From Thermasporomyces composti (GTDB lineage Bacteria; Actinomycetota; Actinomycetes; Propionibacteriales; Actinopolymorphaceae), in contig NZ_QTUC01000001.1 of assembly GCF_003386795.1 (NCBI RefSeq), positions 3,410,001-3,474,000 on the forward strand: a stretch of 64,000 nucleotides of DNA. Direction: 5' to 3'. The position numbers and the translations under genes are program-made. Positions 33,626-42,627 of the stretch are shown piece by piece (position 1 is the first letter of the stretch; the number at the start of each line of letters is the position of its first letter). The notes beneath the pieces were generated by a model. It saw nothing but the letters and a program-made list of their open reading frames with translations. It was not told where the DNA came from and did not search any database.

Positions 33626-33766
33626 AGGCGGCCTGGCGGCCAGCTGTCCTGCGCATTCGCCGTCTGACCTGTCCGGTTGTGGGCTTGCGCGCCGGGTAGG
33701 GAACCGCTCAGTGTGGAGATGCCAGGGCGCATCGCTCGTCGCGCCGCCTTTGTCGCGGAGGTCCCC

Positions 33767-34702
33767 ATGCAGGCGATATGGAAGGGCTCGGTCTCGTTCG
33801 GGCTCGTCTCGATACCGGTCAAGGTCTACGCCGCGACACAGGAAAAGGACATCTCCTTTCGTCAGGTGCACGCGGCCGATGGAGGACGAATCCGCTATCG
33901 CCGGGTCTGCGAGGTAGACGGGGAGGAAGTTCCCTACTCCGACATCGCCAAGGGGTATGAGCTGCCCGACGGCGGGATGGTCATCCTGACGTCCGACGAT
34001 TTCGCCCAGCTGCCGCTGCCGAGCCGGCACGTCGTCGAGGTCTTGGAGTTCGTGCCGGAGGAGCAGGTCGACCCCATCTACGTGTCGCGCAGTTACTACC
34101 TGCAGCCGGACGGCCCCGCGACCAAGCCGTACGTCCTGCTCCGGGACGCGTTGCGGAACTCCGGTCAGACCGCGGTTGTCAAGGTTGCGTTGCGTAACCG
34201 CGAGTCGCTGGCGTTGCTTCGTCCCAAGGACGACGTCCTGGTCCTGCAGACGATGCTGTGGCCCGACGAGGTCCGCGACGCCTCCTTCGCGGCTCCGCAG
34301 GAGGACGTGGAGGTTCGGCCACAGGAGATCGCGATGGCCGAGTCCTACATCCAGACCTTGCAGACCGACTTCGATCCCACCCGGTACCACGACGACTATC
34401 GCGCCGCGCTGGAGGAGCTCATCGCGGCCAAGACCGCTGGCCGGGAGGTGGAGGCGCCGGCCGCCGCGCCACCGGGAGGCGAGGTGGTCGATCTCATGGC
34501 CGCTCTGCAAGCGAGCGTGGAGGAGGCCCGGCGCGCCCGAGGGGAGACCGGGGGCAAGGCCGGTGGCCGACCGAGCGCGACGAAGAAGACGCCCAAGAAG
34601 GCGGCCGCCAAGCCCAGCAAGAAGCAAGCGGGGAAGAAGACCGCGAAGAAGACGGCCGCGAAGAAGAGCGCTGGGAAGAAGGCCGCTCGCAAGTCAGCGT
34701 GA
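33767..34702 (+). CDS. ku: Ku DNA end-binding protein
   Basis: This 311-residue Ku homologue binds DNA double-strand ends and recruits a ligase in non-homologous end joining. MQAIWKGSVSFGLVSIPVKVYAAT is the invariant start, which places the ATG at 33767 rather than upstream in the frame. The core has FRQVHAADGGRIRYRRVC, YYLQPDGPATKPYVLLRDAL and a late YIQTLQTDFDPTRYHDDY. The last 45 residues are a Lys/Ala tail (TAKKTAAKKSAGKKAARKSA), typical of actinobacterial Ku and likely to bind DNA. The partner ligase LigD is not in this window. Confidence 0.95.
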   Translation: MQAIWKGSVSFGLVSIPVKVYAATQEKDISFRQVHAADGGRIRYRRVCEVDGEEVPYSDIAKGYELPDGGMVILTSDDFAQLPLPSRHVVEVLEFVPEEQVDPIYVSRSYYLQPDGPATKPYVLLRDALRNSGQTAVVKVALRNRESLALLRPKDDVLVLQTMLWPDEVRDASFAAPQEDVEVRPQEIAMAESYIQTLQTDFDPTRYHDDYRAALEELIAAKTAGREVEAPAAAPPGGEVVDLMAALQASVEEARRARGETGGKAGGRPSATKKTPKKAAAKPSKKQAGKKTAKKTAAKKSAGKKAARKSA

Positions 34703-34792
34703 TGCTCCGGCCGCCTCCGGTGGCAGGATGCCGATGAGGCACGCGTCCCCGACCGGGACCGATGCACCCCACGACCACGCGGGAGGCTGACG

Positions 34793-36418
34793 ATGGATGC
34801 CATCACCCAGGTACCGACCCCGGCGAACGAGCCGGTGCGGACCTATGCCCCCGGCAGCCCCGAACGGGCCAGCCTGGAACGTCGGCTCGCCGAGATCGCC
34901 GCGGAGCACGTGGATCTGACCGCGACGATCGGAGGCGTCCAACGACCCGGTGGCGGCACTCCGCTACCGGTCGTCATGCCGCACGACCACCGCAAGGTCC
35001 TCGGCACGCTCCGGCACGCCACCGAGCAGGACGCCGAGGACGCCATCAAGGCCGCTCTCGAGGCGGCCCCGGCCTGGCGGTCGATGTCGTTCGACGACCG
35101 AGCCGCGATCTTCTTGCGTGCGGCAGACCTGGCCGCCGGGCCGTGGCGCGACACCCTCAACGCCGCCACCATGCTGGGCCAGAGCAAGAGCGTCCACCAG
35201 GCCGAGATCGACGCCGCCTGTGAGCTGGTGGACTTCCTGCGGTTCAACGTCCACTTCGCTCGACAGATCCTGGCCGAGCAGCCGCTGTCCGTGCCAGGCG
35301 TCTGGAACCGGGTCGACTATCGGCCACTGGAGGGTTTCGTCTACGCGATCACGCCGTTCAACTTCACCGCGATCGCGGCGAACCTGCCCACCGCCCCCGC
35401 GCTGTTGGGCAACGTCGTGCTGTGGAAGCCCTCGCCGACACAGACGCTGGCCGCGTACTACACGATGCGCATGCTCGAGGCCGCGGGACTCCCGCCCGGT
35501 GTCATCAACTTCCTGCCCGGTGATGGGATCGCGGTCTCCAACGTCGCGCTCGCCCACCCCGAGCTCGCCGGCATCCACTTCACCGGGTCCACCACGACCT
35601 TCCGCCACCTGTGGCAGCGCGTCGGTGAGAACCTCGCGACCTATCGCAGCTATCCGCGGATCGTCGGCGAGACCGGCGGCAAGGACTTCGTGGTCGCCCA
35701 CGGCTCGGCTGACCCCGCCGTGCTCAAGACCGCCTTGATCCGAGGTGCCTTCGAGTACCAGGGCCAGAAGTGCTCGGCGGCCTCGCGTGCGTACATCGCC
35801 CGCAGCGTGTGGGATCGGGTGGTCGACGACCTCGTCGCCGAGACCGAGTCCCTACCGATGGGTGACGTGGCCGACCTGTCGACCTTCATGGGCGCCGTCA
35901 TCGACGAGCGAGCGTTCGCCAAGAACGCTGCCGCGCTCGACCGCGCGAAGGCCACCGACTCGGTGAGCATCCTCACCGGTGGCACCTACGACGACACGGT
36001 CGGGTACTTCGTCACGCCGACGATTCTGCTCGGCGAGGACCCCACCGACGAGATGTTCCGCACGGAGTACTTCGGTCCGATCCTGTCGGTCTACGTCTTC
36101 GACGACGGTGACTACGACCAGGTGCTCCGGCAGATGGAATCCGTCGCTCCTTACGCACTCACCGGCTCGGTGATCGCCGAGGACCGGCGAGCCATCGTCG
36201 AGGCCATGGAGGTCCTGCGCTACTCGGCGGGCAACTTCTACATCAACGACAAGCCGACCGGATCGATCGTCGGTCAGCAGCCGTTCGGCGGGTCGCGGGC
36301 GAGCGGAACCAACGACAAAGCCGGCTCGATCTGGAACCTCATGCGGTGGGTCAGCCCACGCTCCATCAAGGAGACGTTCGTCCCACCGACCGACTACCGC
36401 TACCCGCACATGGGGTAG
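34793..36418 (+). CDS. pruA: L-glutamate gamma-semialdehyde (1-pyrroline-5-carboxylate) dehydrogenase
   Basis: This 541-residue aldehyde dehydrogenase oxidises glutamate semialdehyde to glutamate with NAD, the second step of proline use. EGFVYAITPFNFTAIAANLP and NVVLWKPSPTQTLAAYY form the cofactor site. The general-base Glu is in IVGETGGKDFV and the nucleophile Cys in FEYQGQKCSAASRAYI. NFYINDKPTGSIVGQQPFGG closes the family pattern. The length is normal for single-function PruA; the proline dehydrogenase domain is absent and no putA-like gene is nearby. The giant NAD-glutamate dehydrogenase 1.1 kb downstream could take the glutamate onward. Confidence 0.95.
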   Translation: MDAITQVPTPANEPVRTYAPGSPERASLERRLAEIAAEHVDLTATIGGVQRPGGGTPLPVVMPHDHRKVLGTLRHATEQDAEDAIKAALEAAPAWRSMSFDDRAAIFLRAADLAAGPWRDTLNAATMLGQSKSVHQAEIDAACELVDFLRFNVHFARQILAEQPLSVPGVWNRVDYRPLEGFVYAITPFNFTAIAANLPTAPALLGNVVLWKPSPTQTLAAYYTMRMLEAAGLPPGVINFLPGDGIAVSNVALAHPELAGIHFTGSTTTFRHLWQRVGENLATYRSYPRIVGETGGKDFVVAHGSADPAVLKTALIRGAFEYQGQKCSAASRAYIARSVWDRVVDDLVAETESLPMGDVADLSTFMGAVIDERAFAKNAAALDRAKATDSVSILTGGTYDDTVGYFVTPTILLGEDPTDEMFRTEYFGPILSVYVFDDGDYDQVLRQMESVAPYALTGSVIAEDRRAIVEAMEVLRYSAGNFYINDKPTGSIVGQQPFGGSRASGTNDKAGSIWNLMRWVSPRSIKETFVPPTDYRYPHMG

Positions 36419-36443
36419 CTCTGGACGAGACGACCTGTCACCC

Positions 36444-36477
36444 GAGGTGGCCGTCACGCGACGCGTGCGGCCACCTC
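36444..36477. terminator. Hairpin terminator overlapping the 3' end of the zinc-ribbon gene
   Basis: GAGGTGGCCG at 36444-36453 pairs with CGGCCACCTC at 36468-36477. Inside, CACGCG-A-CGCGTG extends the stem with one unpaired T. It lies between convergent pruA and the zinc-ribbon gene, and its right half encodes that gene's last residues. Confidence 0.7.
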
Positions 36478-36630
36478 ACGATCTTCCGCCCGCTCGAGCA
36501 CCACGTCGACGAGCAAGGCGGTGCCGCAGTCGACGCACGCCCACTCCGGGCAGTCAGCGCCGTGCCCATCCGCGCACGGTGGCTGCTCGAACACACGTGT
36601 GCCCTGGCAGGTCGGGCAGTGGTAGGTCAT
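36454..36630 (-). CDS. Small zinc-ribbon protein
   Basis: This 58-residue protein begins MTYHCPTCQGTRVFEQPP and has six Cys: CPTC, two single Cys in PPCADGHGADC, and CVDC. The paired CxxC knuckles suggest one bound zinc. The ATG at 36630 is chosen because GAGGG precedes it and the Cys pattern starts at once; the frame extends to 36729 without similarity. The rest is acidic (VDVVLERAEDREVAARVA). Similar small ribbons occur in actinobacteria without known function. The last seven codons lie inside the terminator hairpin shared with pruA. Confidence 0.6.
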   Translation of the reverse strand: MTYHCPTCQGTRVFEQPPCADGHGADCPEWACVDCGTALLVDVVLERAEDREVAARVA

Positions 36631-36854
36631 CTCCCTCACGGTCGGACCTTTCGACAAGCTCACGGCGTCGAGGTCAACCGTGGCAGGCACCACCGACAAT
36701 TCGGGCGGCGACACGCCGGACGACGACACCGGCGACCGGTCGTGGCGGTTCCGTCGCGCCCGCCGCCAGCTCCGTCGTGGCGGTCGACGTCGCCCCGGGC
36801 ATCGTGGAGCTCGTCACCGGTCGCGCCGCGCAGTGCCGCCACCGAGCGTCACGC

Positions 36855-37349
36855 TCACCGGTGCTCGGCGAGCCACTGGCGGCCCAGCTCCTCCATACCG
36901 GTCAGGCCAGCGGCGACGGCAGGGGCGGCGGCCTCCTCGATCTTCTTGCCGATGAGCGGCACCGAGGCCTTCAGCTCGGCGTCGAGGATCTGCCGCGTCC
37001 CCGCGGAGTCCGGCACCAGCCGGATCGTGCCGCGCAAGGTGACCGGTGCGCTCGCGACGTCGACACGCACCTCGGCACGGCGGGAGCCGTCGGGTTCAGC
37101 GGCCTCCCAGGCGATCACCTCGGTCAGCTCGATCTCGTCACCGACGAGCTTGCGGACGAAGTCGGGCACTTCGGCCGGCAGGAACTGGTGCAGACGCGTC
37201 CGGTGGCCTCCGCCGGTCGGCTCGACCTTGACGTCGTGCCGCAGGGCGTGCGCCGCTTGGGCCCGTCGGCGGAGGAAGTCCTCGTCGGTCAGCATCGCGT
37301 AGACGGCGGTCGGATCGGCGGGGTAGCGGGTTTCCCGATGAAGGTCCAT
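36855..37349 (-). CDS. DUF2505 (SRPBCC-like) protein
   Basis: This 164-residue protein starts MDLHRETRYPADPTAVYAMLTDEDFLRRRAQ, the DUF2505 pattern, and is likely a START/SRPBCC-type hydrophobic-ligand-binding fold. Later strands are HRTRLHQFLPAEVPDFV, DEIELTEVIAWEA and APVTLRGTIRLVPD. A C-terminal helix with KIEEAAAPAVAAGLTGMEE follows. The ligand and role are unknown. The ATG at 37349 begins the family match; upstream residues in the frame are Arg/Pro-rich. It is divergent from the glutamate dehydrogenase gene. Confidence 0.8.
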   Translation of the reverse strand: MDLHRETRYPADPTAVYAMLTDEDFLRRRAQAAHALRHDVKVEPTGGGHRTRLHQFLPAEVPDFVRKLVGDEIELTEVIAWEAAEPDGSRRAEVRVDVASAPVTLRGTIRLVPDSAGTRQILDAELKASVPLIGKKIEEAAAPAVAAGLTGMEELGRQWLAEHR

Positions 37350-37539
37350 GGGGAGATCCAACACGATGATCACCCTCGTCGTCGCCCTCTGGCGCCGACC
37401 TGAGCTCTCGGGACGTCGAGGTGGCAGTCGTGGTGATGCGGCGTTCGTGGGCACACGCTAGCCTCGGAGAGGTCGTACAAGGGGGTACGGCCTCGGCGCC
37501 CGCGGGCGCCGATGGACAGAGTGGGCGAGGCGAGCGCTC

Positions 37540-40500
37540 ATGACCGCCACCGGCGTGCACAAGCGGGAGGATGAGAAGGCCGCGCTTCTCGCAGAGGCGG
37601 TGAAGGTCGCCGAGCAGAGCCGGTCCCGAGGCGCGTTGTCCGTCGCCCAGGCCGAGGCGCTGCTGTCCGCTTACTACCGGCATGTCGCGCCGGAGGATCT
37701 CCTCGGTCGCGACCCGGTCGACGTCTACGGCGCCGCGTGCAGCCATTACCGTCTGGCCGCCACGAGGATCCGTGGCACGGCCGCCGTCCGCGTCTTCACA
37801 CCGACCGTCGAGGAGCACGGCTGGTCCTCCAGCCACACCGTCGTCGAGGTCATCACCGACGACATGCCGTTCCTCGTCGACTCGGTGACGATGGAGCTGT
37901 CGCGGCAGGGTCGGGGCATCCACCTGGTCATCCACCCTCAGCTCACCGTCCGCCGTGACGTCACGGGGCGGTTGCTCGAGGTGGTCGGCTCGGTCGGCGG
38001 CGAGCGCAGCGAGCTCCTCGCCGACGAGGCGGGGGAGCTGGTCCAGGAATCCTGGATCCACGTCGAGATCGACCGCGAGACCGAGGTCGCGGAGCTGGAG
38101 AAGATCGCCTCCAACCTCCGTCGGGTCCTCAGCGACGTGCGCGAAGCGGTGGAGGACTGGCCGAAGCTGCACGCGCGGGCGATGGAGATCGTCCACGAGC
38201 TCGAGGAGTCGCCGCCACCGCTCCCGGAGCGGGAGATCGAGGAGGCCAAGGAGCTGCTCACCTGGCTCGCGGACAACCACTTCACCTTCCTCGGCTACCG
38301 CGAGTACGTCCTCCGCACCGAAGACGACGACACCGTGCTGCGGGCCGTGCCCGGCAGCGGACTGGGCATCCTGCGGACCGACCCGCGCAGCGCGACGTCG
38401 TTCCGGCAGATGCCACCGGACGTGCGGGCCAAGGCACGCGAGAAGAAGCTGCTCATCATCACCAAGGCCAACTCGCGCGCCACCGTCCACCGCCCCGCCT
38501 ACCTCGACTACATCGGCATCAAGACGTTCGGTCCCGACGGCGAGGTCGTGGGGGAGCGCCGGTTCCTCGGACTGTTCACCTCGGCCGCCTACACCCAGAG
38601 CGTCCTGCGCATCCCGGTGCTTCGCGGCAAGACGACCGAGGTCTTGGCTCGGGCGGGCTTCTCGCCCGACTCGCACGCGGGCAGAGAGCTGCTGGACATC
38701 CTCGAGACCTATCCGCGGGACGAGCTGTTCCAGGTCACGGTCGACGAACTGCTGCCGACCGTGCTGGGCATCCTGTCCCTGCAGGAGCGCCGGATGCTGC
38801 GGGTCTTCACCCGCCGCGACCCGTACGGGCGGTACGTCTCCTGCCTGGTCTACCTGCCCCGGGACAGGTTCTCCACGCAGGTTCGGCTGAGGCTCCAGGA
38901 CCTGCTCCTCGAGGCCTACAACGGCGAGAGCATCGATTTCTCCCTCCGCTTCTCCGAGTCGGTCCTCGCGCGACTGCACTTCGTGGTTCGCGTCCCGCGT
39001 GGCGCCACCATCCCCGAGGTCGACGTGGCCGAGCTGGAGCGGCGGCTCGCCAGCGCCACCCGGACCTGGGTCGACGACTTCGCCGAGGCCCTCGACGACC
39101 AGGTGGGGGAGGAGGCGGCGGCTCGCCTCTTCCGCAAGTACGCCGAGGCCTTCCCCGTCGGCTACCGCGACGACTTCCCGGCCCGCACCGCCGTCGCGGA
39201 CCTGCGCCGGCTCGAGGAGCTGCCGCCGACCGGCGGGTTCTCGGTGTCGCTGTACGAGCCGGTCGACGCCGCCGCCGACGAGCGGCGGTTCAAGATCTAC
39301 CGGACCGGCTCGCCGCTGTCGCTGTCCGACGTCCTGCCACGGCTGTCGCGGATGGGCGTCGAGGTGGTCGACGAGCGTCCGTACCCCATCGAGGCCGCCG
39401 ACGGTACTCGGGCGTGGATCTACGACTTCGGGCTCGTCTACCGCGGGCCGGTCGACGTCCCACCGTCGGCGCTGCGCGAGCTCTTCCAGGACGCCTTCAC
39501 CGCCGTCTGGTCCGGACGCGCCGAGAGCGACGGCTTCAACGCGCTGGTGCTGCGCGCCGGGCTCACCTGGCGCCAGGTGAGCGTCCTGCGCGCCTACGCG
39601 AAGTACATGCGTCAGGCCGGCTCGACGTTCAGCCAGGACTACATCGAGGACGCCCTCACCGCGAACGTCGAGCTCGCCAAGCTGCTCATCGAGCTCTTCG
39701 AGACCCGCTTCGACCCTGCGCTCGAGCTCGACGCGCGGGCTCGCGAGGAGCGATCCGCGCAGGTGACCAAGCGCATCGCCGAGGCGCTGGACTCGGTCGC
39801 GAGCCTGGACCAGGACCGCATCATCCGGTCGTTCCTCACGCTGATCACCACGACGACCCGCACGAACTACTACCAGCGCGACGCCGACGGAGAGCCCAAG
39901 AGCTACCTGTCGTTCAAGTTCGATCCCCGGAACAACCCGGACCTGCCCCACCCGAGGCCCCGCTTCGAGACGTGGGTCTACTCGCCCAGGGTCGAGGGGG
40001 TGCACCTGCGCTTCGGTCCGGTGGCGCGGGGTGGGCTGCGATGGTCCGACCGACGGGAGGACTTCCGCTCCGAGGTCCTCGAGCTGGCCAAGGCACAGAT
40101 GGTCAAGAACACCGTCATCGTCCCGGTCGGCGCCAAGGGCGGCTTCTTCTGCAAGGAGCTGCCCGACCCCTCCGACCGGGACGCGTGGATGGCGGAGGGG
40201 ATCGCCTGCTACACGACCTTCATCCGCGGGCTGCTCGACGTCACCGACAACCTGCGGCACGGCCAGGTCATCCCGCCCCCCGATGTCGTCCGCCACGACG
40301 GCGATGACGCCTACCTGGTCGTGGCGCCGGACAAGGGCACGGCGCGCTTCTCCGACGTCGCCAACGAGGTCGCGAAGTCCTACGACTTCTGGCTCGGCGA
40401 TGCCTTCGCCTCGGGTGGCTCCACCGGCTACGACCACAAGGCGATGGGCATCACCGCCAAGGGCGCGTGGGTGTCGGTCCAGCGGCACTTCCGCGAGATG

Positions 40501-42435
40501 GGCCGCGACTGCCAGAACGAGGACTTCACCTGCGTGGGCATCGGCGACATGTCAGGCGATGTCTTCGGCAACGGCATGTTGTGCTCCCGGCACATTCGCC
40601 TCGTGGCCGCCTTCGACCACCGGCACATCTTCCTCGATCCGAACCCGGACCCGGAGGCGTCGTACGAAGAACGCCGCCGACTCTTCGAGCTGCCACGGTC
40701 GAGCTGGGACGACTATCGCCGGGACCTGATCTCGGAAGGCGGCGGGGTCTACCCGCGGACGGCGAAGTCGATTCCGGTGACCCCGCAGGTCCGCGCCGCC
40801 CTGGGCATCGCGGGGGACGTCACGTCGATGACCCCCCACGAGATGATCCGCGCGATCCTCACCGCGCCCGTCGACCTGCTGTGGAACGGCGGGATCGGCA
40901 CCTACGTCAAGGCCAGCTCCGAGTCGCACGCCGACGTCGGTGACAAGGCCAACGACGCGGTTCGGGTCAACGGCATCGACCTGCGGGCCGCGTGCGTCGG
41001 CGAGGGCGGCAACCTCGGCTTCACCCAGCTGGGCCGGATCGAGTACGCCAGCAACGGTGGGCGGATCAACACCGACTTCATCGACAACTCGGCGGGCGTC
41101 GACACCTCCGACCACGAGGTCAACATCAAGATCCTGCTCGACGAGCTGATCCGCGACGGCGAGCTCACCGTCAAGCAGCGCAATGACCTGTTGGCACAGA
41201 TGACCGACGAGGTGGCGGCGCTCGTCCTCAACGACAACTACCAACGCAACGTCGCCCTGCAGAACGCCGCCGCGGTCGCGCCGAACATGCTGCAGGTGCA
41301 CGCCGACTGGATACGTCGTCTCGAGAAGAGGGGTGTGCTCGACCGGGAGCTGGCCGGTCTCCCGAGCGCCAAGCAGCTCAGGGAGCGGCAGGCGCAGGGC
41401 CGTGGGCTCACCACTCCCGAGCTGGCCACCCTCATGTCCTACACCACGATCGCGCTGGCCGACGAGCTCCTCGAGTCCACGCTGCCGGACGACCCGTACC
41501 TGCGCGCCGAGCTCGAGGCATACTTCCCCACCCCCATCCGGGAGCGGTTCGGGCACCGTCTCGACGGCCATCCGCTGCGGCGCGAGATCATCGTGACCCA
41601 GGTGGTGAACCGGCTGGTCAACGTGGCCGGTATAACGTTCTACCCGAGGCTCTCGCTCGAGACCGGCGCGCCGGCGGAGACCCTCACCCGCGCCCACGTG
41701 GCGGCGAGGGAGATCTTCGGCGTCGACGAGATCCTGCGCGACATCGAGCGGCTCGACAACAAGGTTGACGCCGGGGTGCAGGTCCGGATGCGTCTGGAGG
41801 CCCGGACGATCGCGGAGCGCGCGAGTCGCTGGCTGGTCCAGAACCGCCGCCCACCGCTGGACATCGCCGGGTGCGTCGAGTACTTCACCGACCCCGTGCG
41901 GCGACTGACCGCGGTCCTGCCGGAGGTGCTCACCGGACGCGAGCGGACGCTGTTCGAGGGTCGCCGCGACGCCCTGCTCGCCTCGGGCGTCCCGAAGGAT
42001 CTCGCGGTGCGTGTCGCGGTGTTGCCGCCCGCGTACGCCGGGCTCGGCATCGTCGAGGTGGCGAACCGGACCGGAGCGGACGTGGTGGAGGTGGCCCGGG
42101 TCCACTTCACCCTCGGTGAGCGCCTCCAGCTCGGCCGCCTGCTGGAGCGCATCCTGGCCCTGCCGCGCCACGACCGGTGGCAGGCCACCGCCCGGGCCGC
42201 GCTACGTGACGACTTCCACAGCGTGCACGCTCAGCTCACGCTGAATGCGCTGGCGGTGAGCTCGACCAACGCCACGGCCGAGGAACGAGTGGCCGCGTGG
42301 GAGGAGCGGAACGCCGCGCTGGTCGCGCGTACCCGATCCACGTTGGCGGAGATCGTGGAGAGCGACGTCGCGGACCTCGCCCGGCTGTCCGTGGCGCTCC
42401 GCGTCGTCCGACGCCTGCTGCCGACCGCGACGTGA
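37540..42435 (+). CDS. Large NAD-dependent glutamate dehydrogenase
   Basis: This 1631-residue enzyme is of the 180-kDa class and deaminates glutamate to 2-oxoglutarate and ammonia. The first 600 residues contain ACT-like regulatory segments (IRGTAAVRVFTPTVEEHGWS, DDMPFLVDSVTMELSRQGRG). The catalytic domain starts near residue 820 with RFGPVARGGLRWSDRREDF and the Lys-bearing KAQMVKNTVIVPVGAKGGF. The NAD site follows (CVGIGDMSGDVFGNGML). A long helical C-terminal region is kept to the end, so it is full length. Its direction is catabolic. With pruA 1.1 kb upstream it would complete proline use to 2-oxoglutarate. A GAGCCG/CGGCTC hairpin overlaps the stop at 42434-42448. Confidence 0.95.
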   Translation: MTATGVHKREDEKAALLAEAVKVAEQSRSRGALSVAQAEALLSAYYRHVAPEDLLGRDPVDVYGAACSHYRLAATRIRGTAAVRVFTPTVEEHGWSSSHTVVEVITDDMPFLVDSVTMELSRQGRGIHLVIHPQLTVRRDVTGRLLEVVGSVGGERSELLADEAGELVQESWIHVEIDRETEVAELEKIASNLRRVLSDVREAVEDWPKLHARAMEIVHELEESPPPLPEREIEEAKELLTWLADNHFTFLGYREYVLRTEDDDTVLRAVPGSGLGILRTDPRSATSFRQMPPDVRAKAREKKLLIITKANSRATVHRPAYLDYIGIKTFGPDGEVVGERRFLGLFTSAAYTQSVLRIPVLRGKTTEVLARAGFSPDSHAGRELLDILETYPRDELFQVTVDELLPTVLGILSLQERRMLRVFTRRDPYGRYVSCLVYLPRDRFSTQVRLRLQDLLLEAYNGESIDFSLRFSESVLARLHFVVRVPRGATIPEVDVAELERRLASATRTWVDDFAEALDDQVGEEAAARLFRKYAEAFPVGYRDDFPARTAVADLRRLEELPPTGGFSVSLYEPVDAAADERRFKIYRTGSPLSLSDVLPRLSRMGVEVVDERPYPIEAADGTRAWIYDFGLVYRGPVDVPPSALRELFQDAFTAVWSGRAESDGFNALVLRAGLTWRQVSVLRAYAKYMRQAGSTFSQDYIEDALTANVELAKLLIELFETRFDPALELDARAREERSAQVTKRIAEALDSVASLDQDRIIRSFLTLITTTTRTNYYQRDADGEPKSYLSFKFDPRNNPDLPHPRPRFETWVYSPRVEGVHLRFGPVARGGLRWSDRREDFRSEVLELAKAQMVKNTVIVPVGAKGGFFCKELPDPSDRDAWMAEGIACYTTFIRGLLDVTDNLRHGQVIPPPDVVRHDGDDAYLVVAPDKGTARFSDVANEVAKSYDFWLGDAFASGGSTGYDHKAMGITAKGAWVSVQRHFREMGRDCQNEDFTCVGIGDMSGDVFGNGMLCSRHIRLVAAFDHRHIFLDPNPDPEASYEERRRLFELPRSSWDDYRRDLISEGGGVYPRTAKSIPVTPQVRAALGIAGDVTSMTPHEMIRAILTAPVDLLWNGGIGTYVKASSESHADVGDKANDAVRVNGIDLRAACVGEGGNLGFTQLGRIEYASNGGRINTDFIDNSAGVDTSDHEVNIKILLDELIRDGELTVKQRNDLLAQMTDEVAALVLNDNYQRNVALQNAAAVAPNMLQVHADWIRRLEKRGVLDRELAGLPSAKQLRERQAQGRGLTTPELATLMSYTTIALADELLESTLPDDPYLRAELEAYFPTPIRERFGHRLDGHPLRREIIVTQVVNRLVNVAGITFYPRLSLETGAPAETLTRAHVAAREIFGVDEILRDIERLDNKVDAGVQVRMRLEARTIAERASRWLVQNRRPPLDIAGCVEYFTDPVRRLTAVLPEVLTGRERTLFEGRRDALLASGVPKDLAVRVAVLPPAYAGLGIVEVANRTGADVVEVARVHFTLGERLQLGRLLERILALPRHDRWQATARAALRDDFHSVHAQLTLNALAVSSTNATAEERVAAWEERNAALVARTRSTLAEIVESDVADLARLSVALRVVRRLLPTAT

Positions 42436-42448
42436 GCCGGTACGGCTC
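42434..42448 (+). terminator. Short hairpin at the glutamate dehydrogenase stop
   Basis: GAGCCG and CGGCTC form a 6-base stem with a 3-base loop that overlaps the TGA. It is weak and may be fortuitous. The rest of the 192-base gap before the CpaF gene holds no gene. Confidence 0.3.
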
Positions 42449-42627
42449 CGCACCGTCACCCCTCCGACGCTCGGCGTCGTCTACCCGTGTCGACCCCGTG
42501 CTGGACAGCCTGTCGCCACCGGCCATCCCGCATGACACAATCCAGCAGCACGGGTCGACGGCTCGTGCCGTCGACGTCACAAGGGGGGAGGACACGAAGA
42601 CGTGGCAGCACGGGGTGAGCCGCGCTC

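Noticed and set aside
32591-34627. 678-residue minus-strand frame
   Set aside because: Antisense shadow of murQ and ku, both of which are clear family members.
37138-40488. 1116-residue minus-strand frame
   Set aside because: Antisense to the glutamate dehydrogenase gene; high GC keeps it open by chance.
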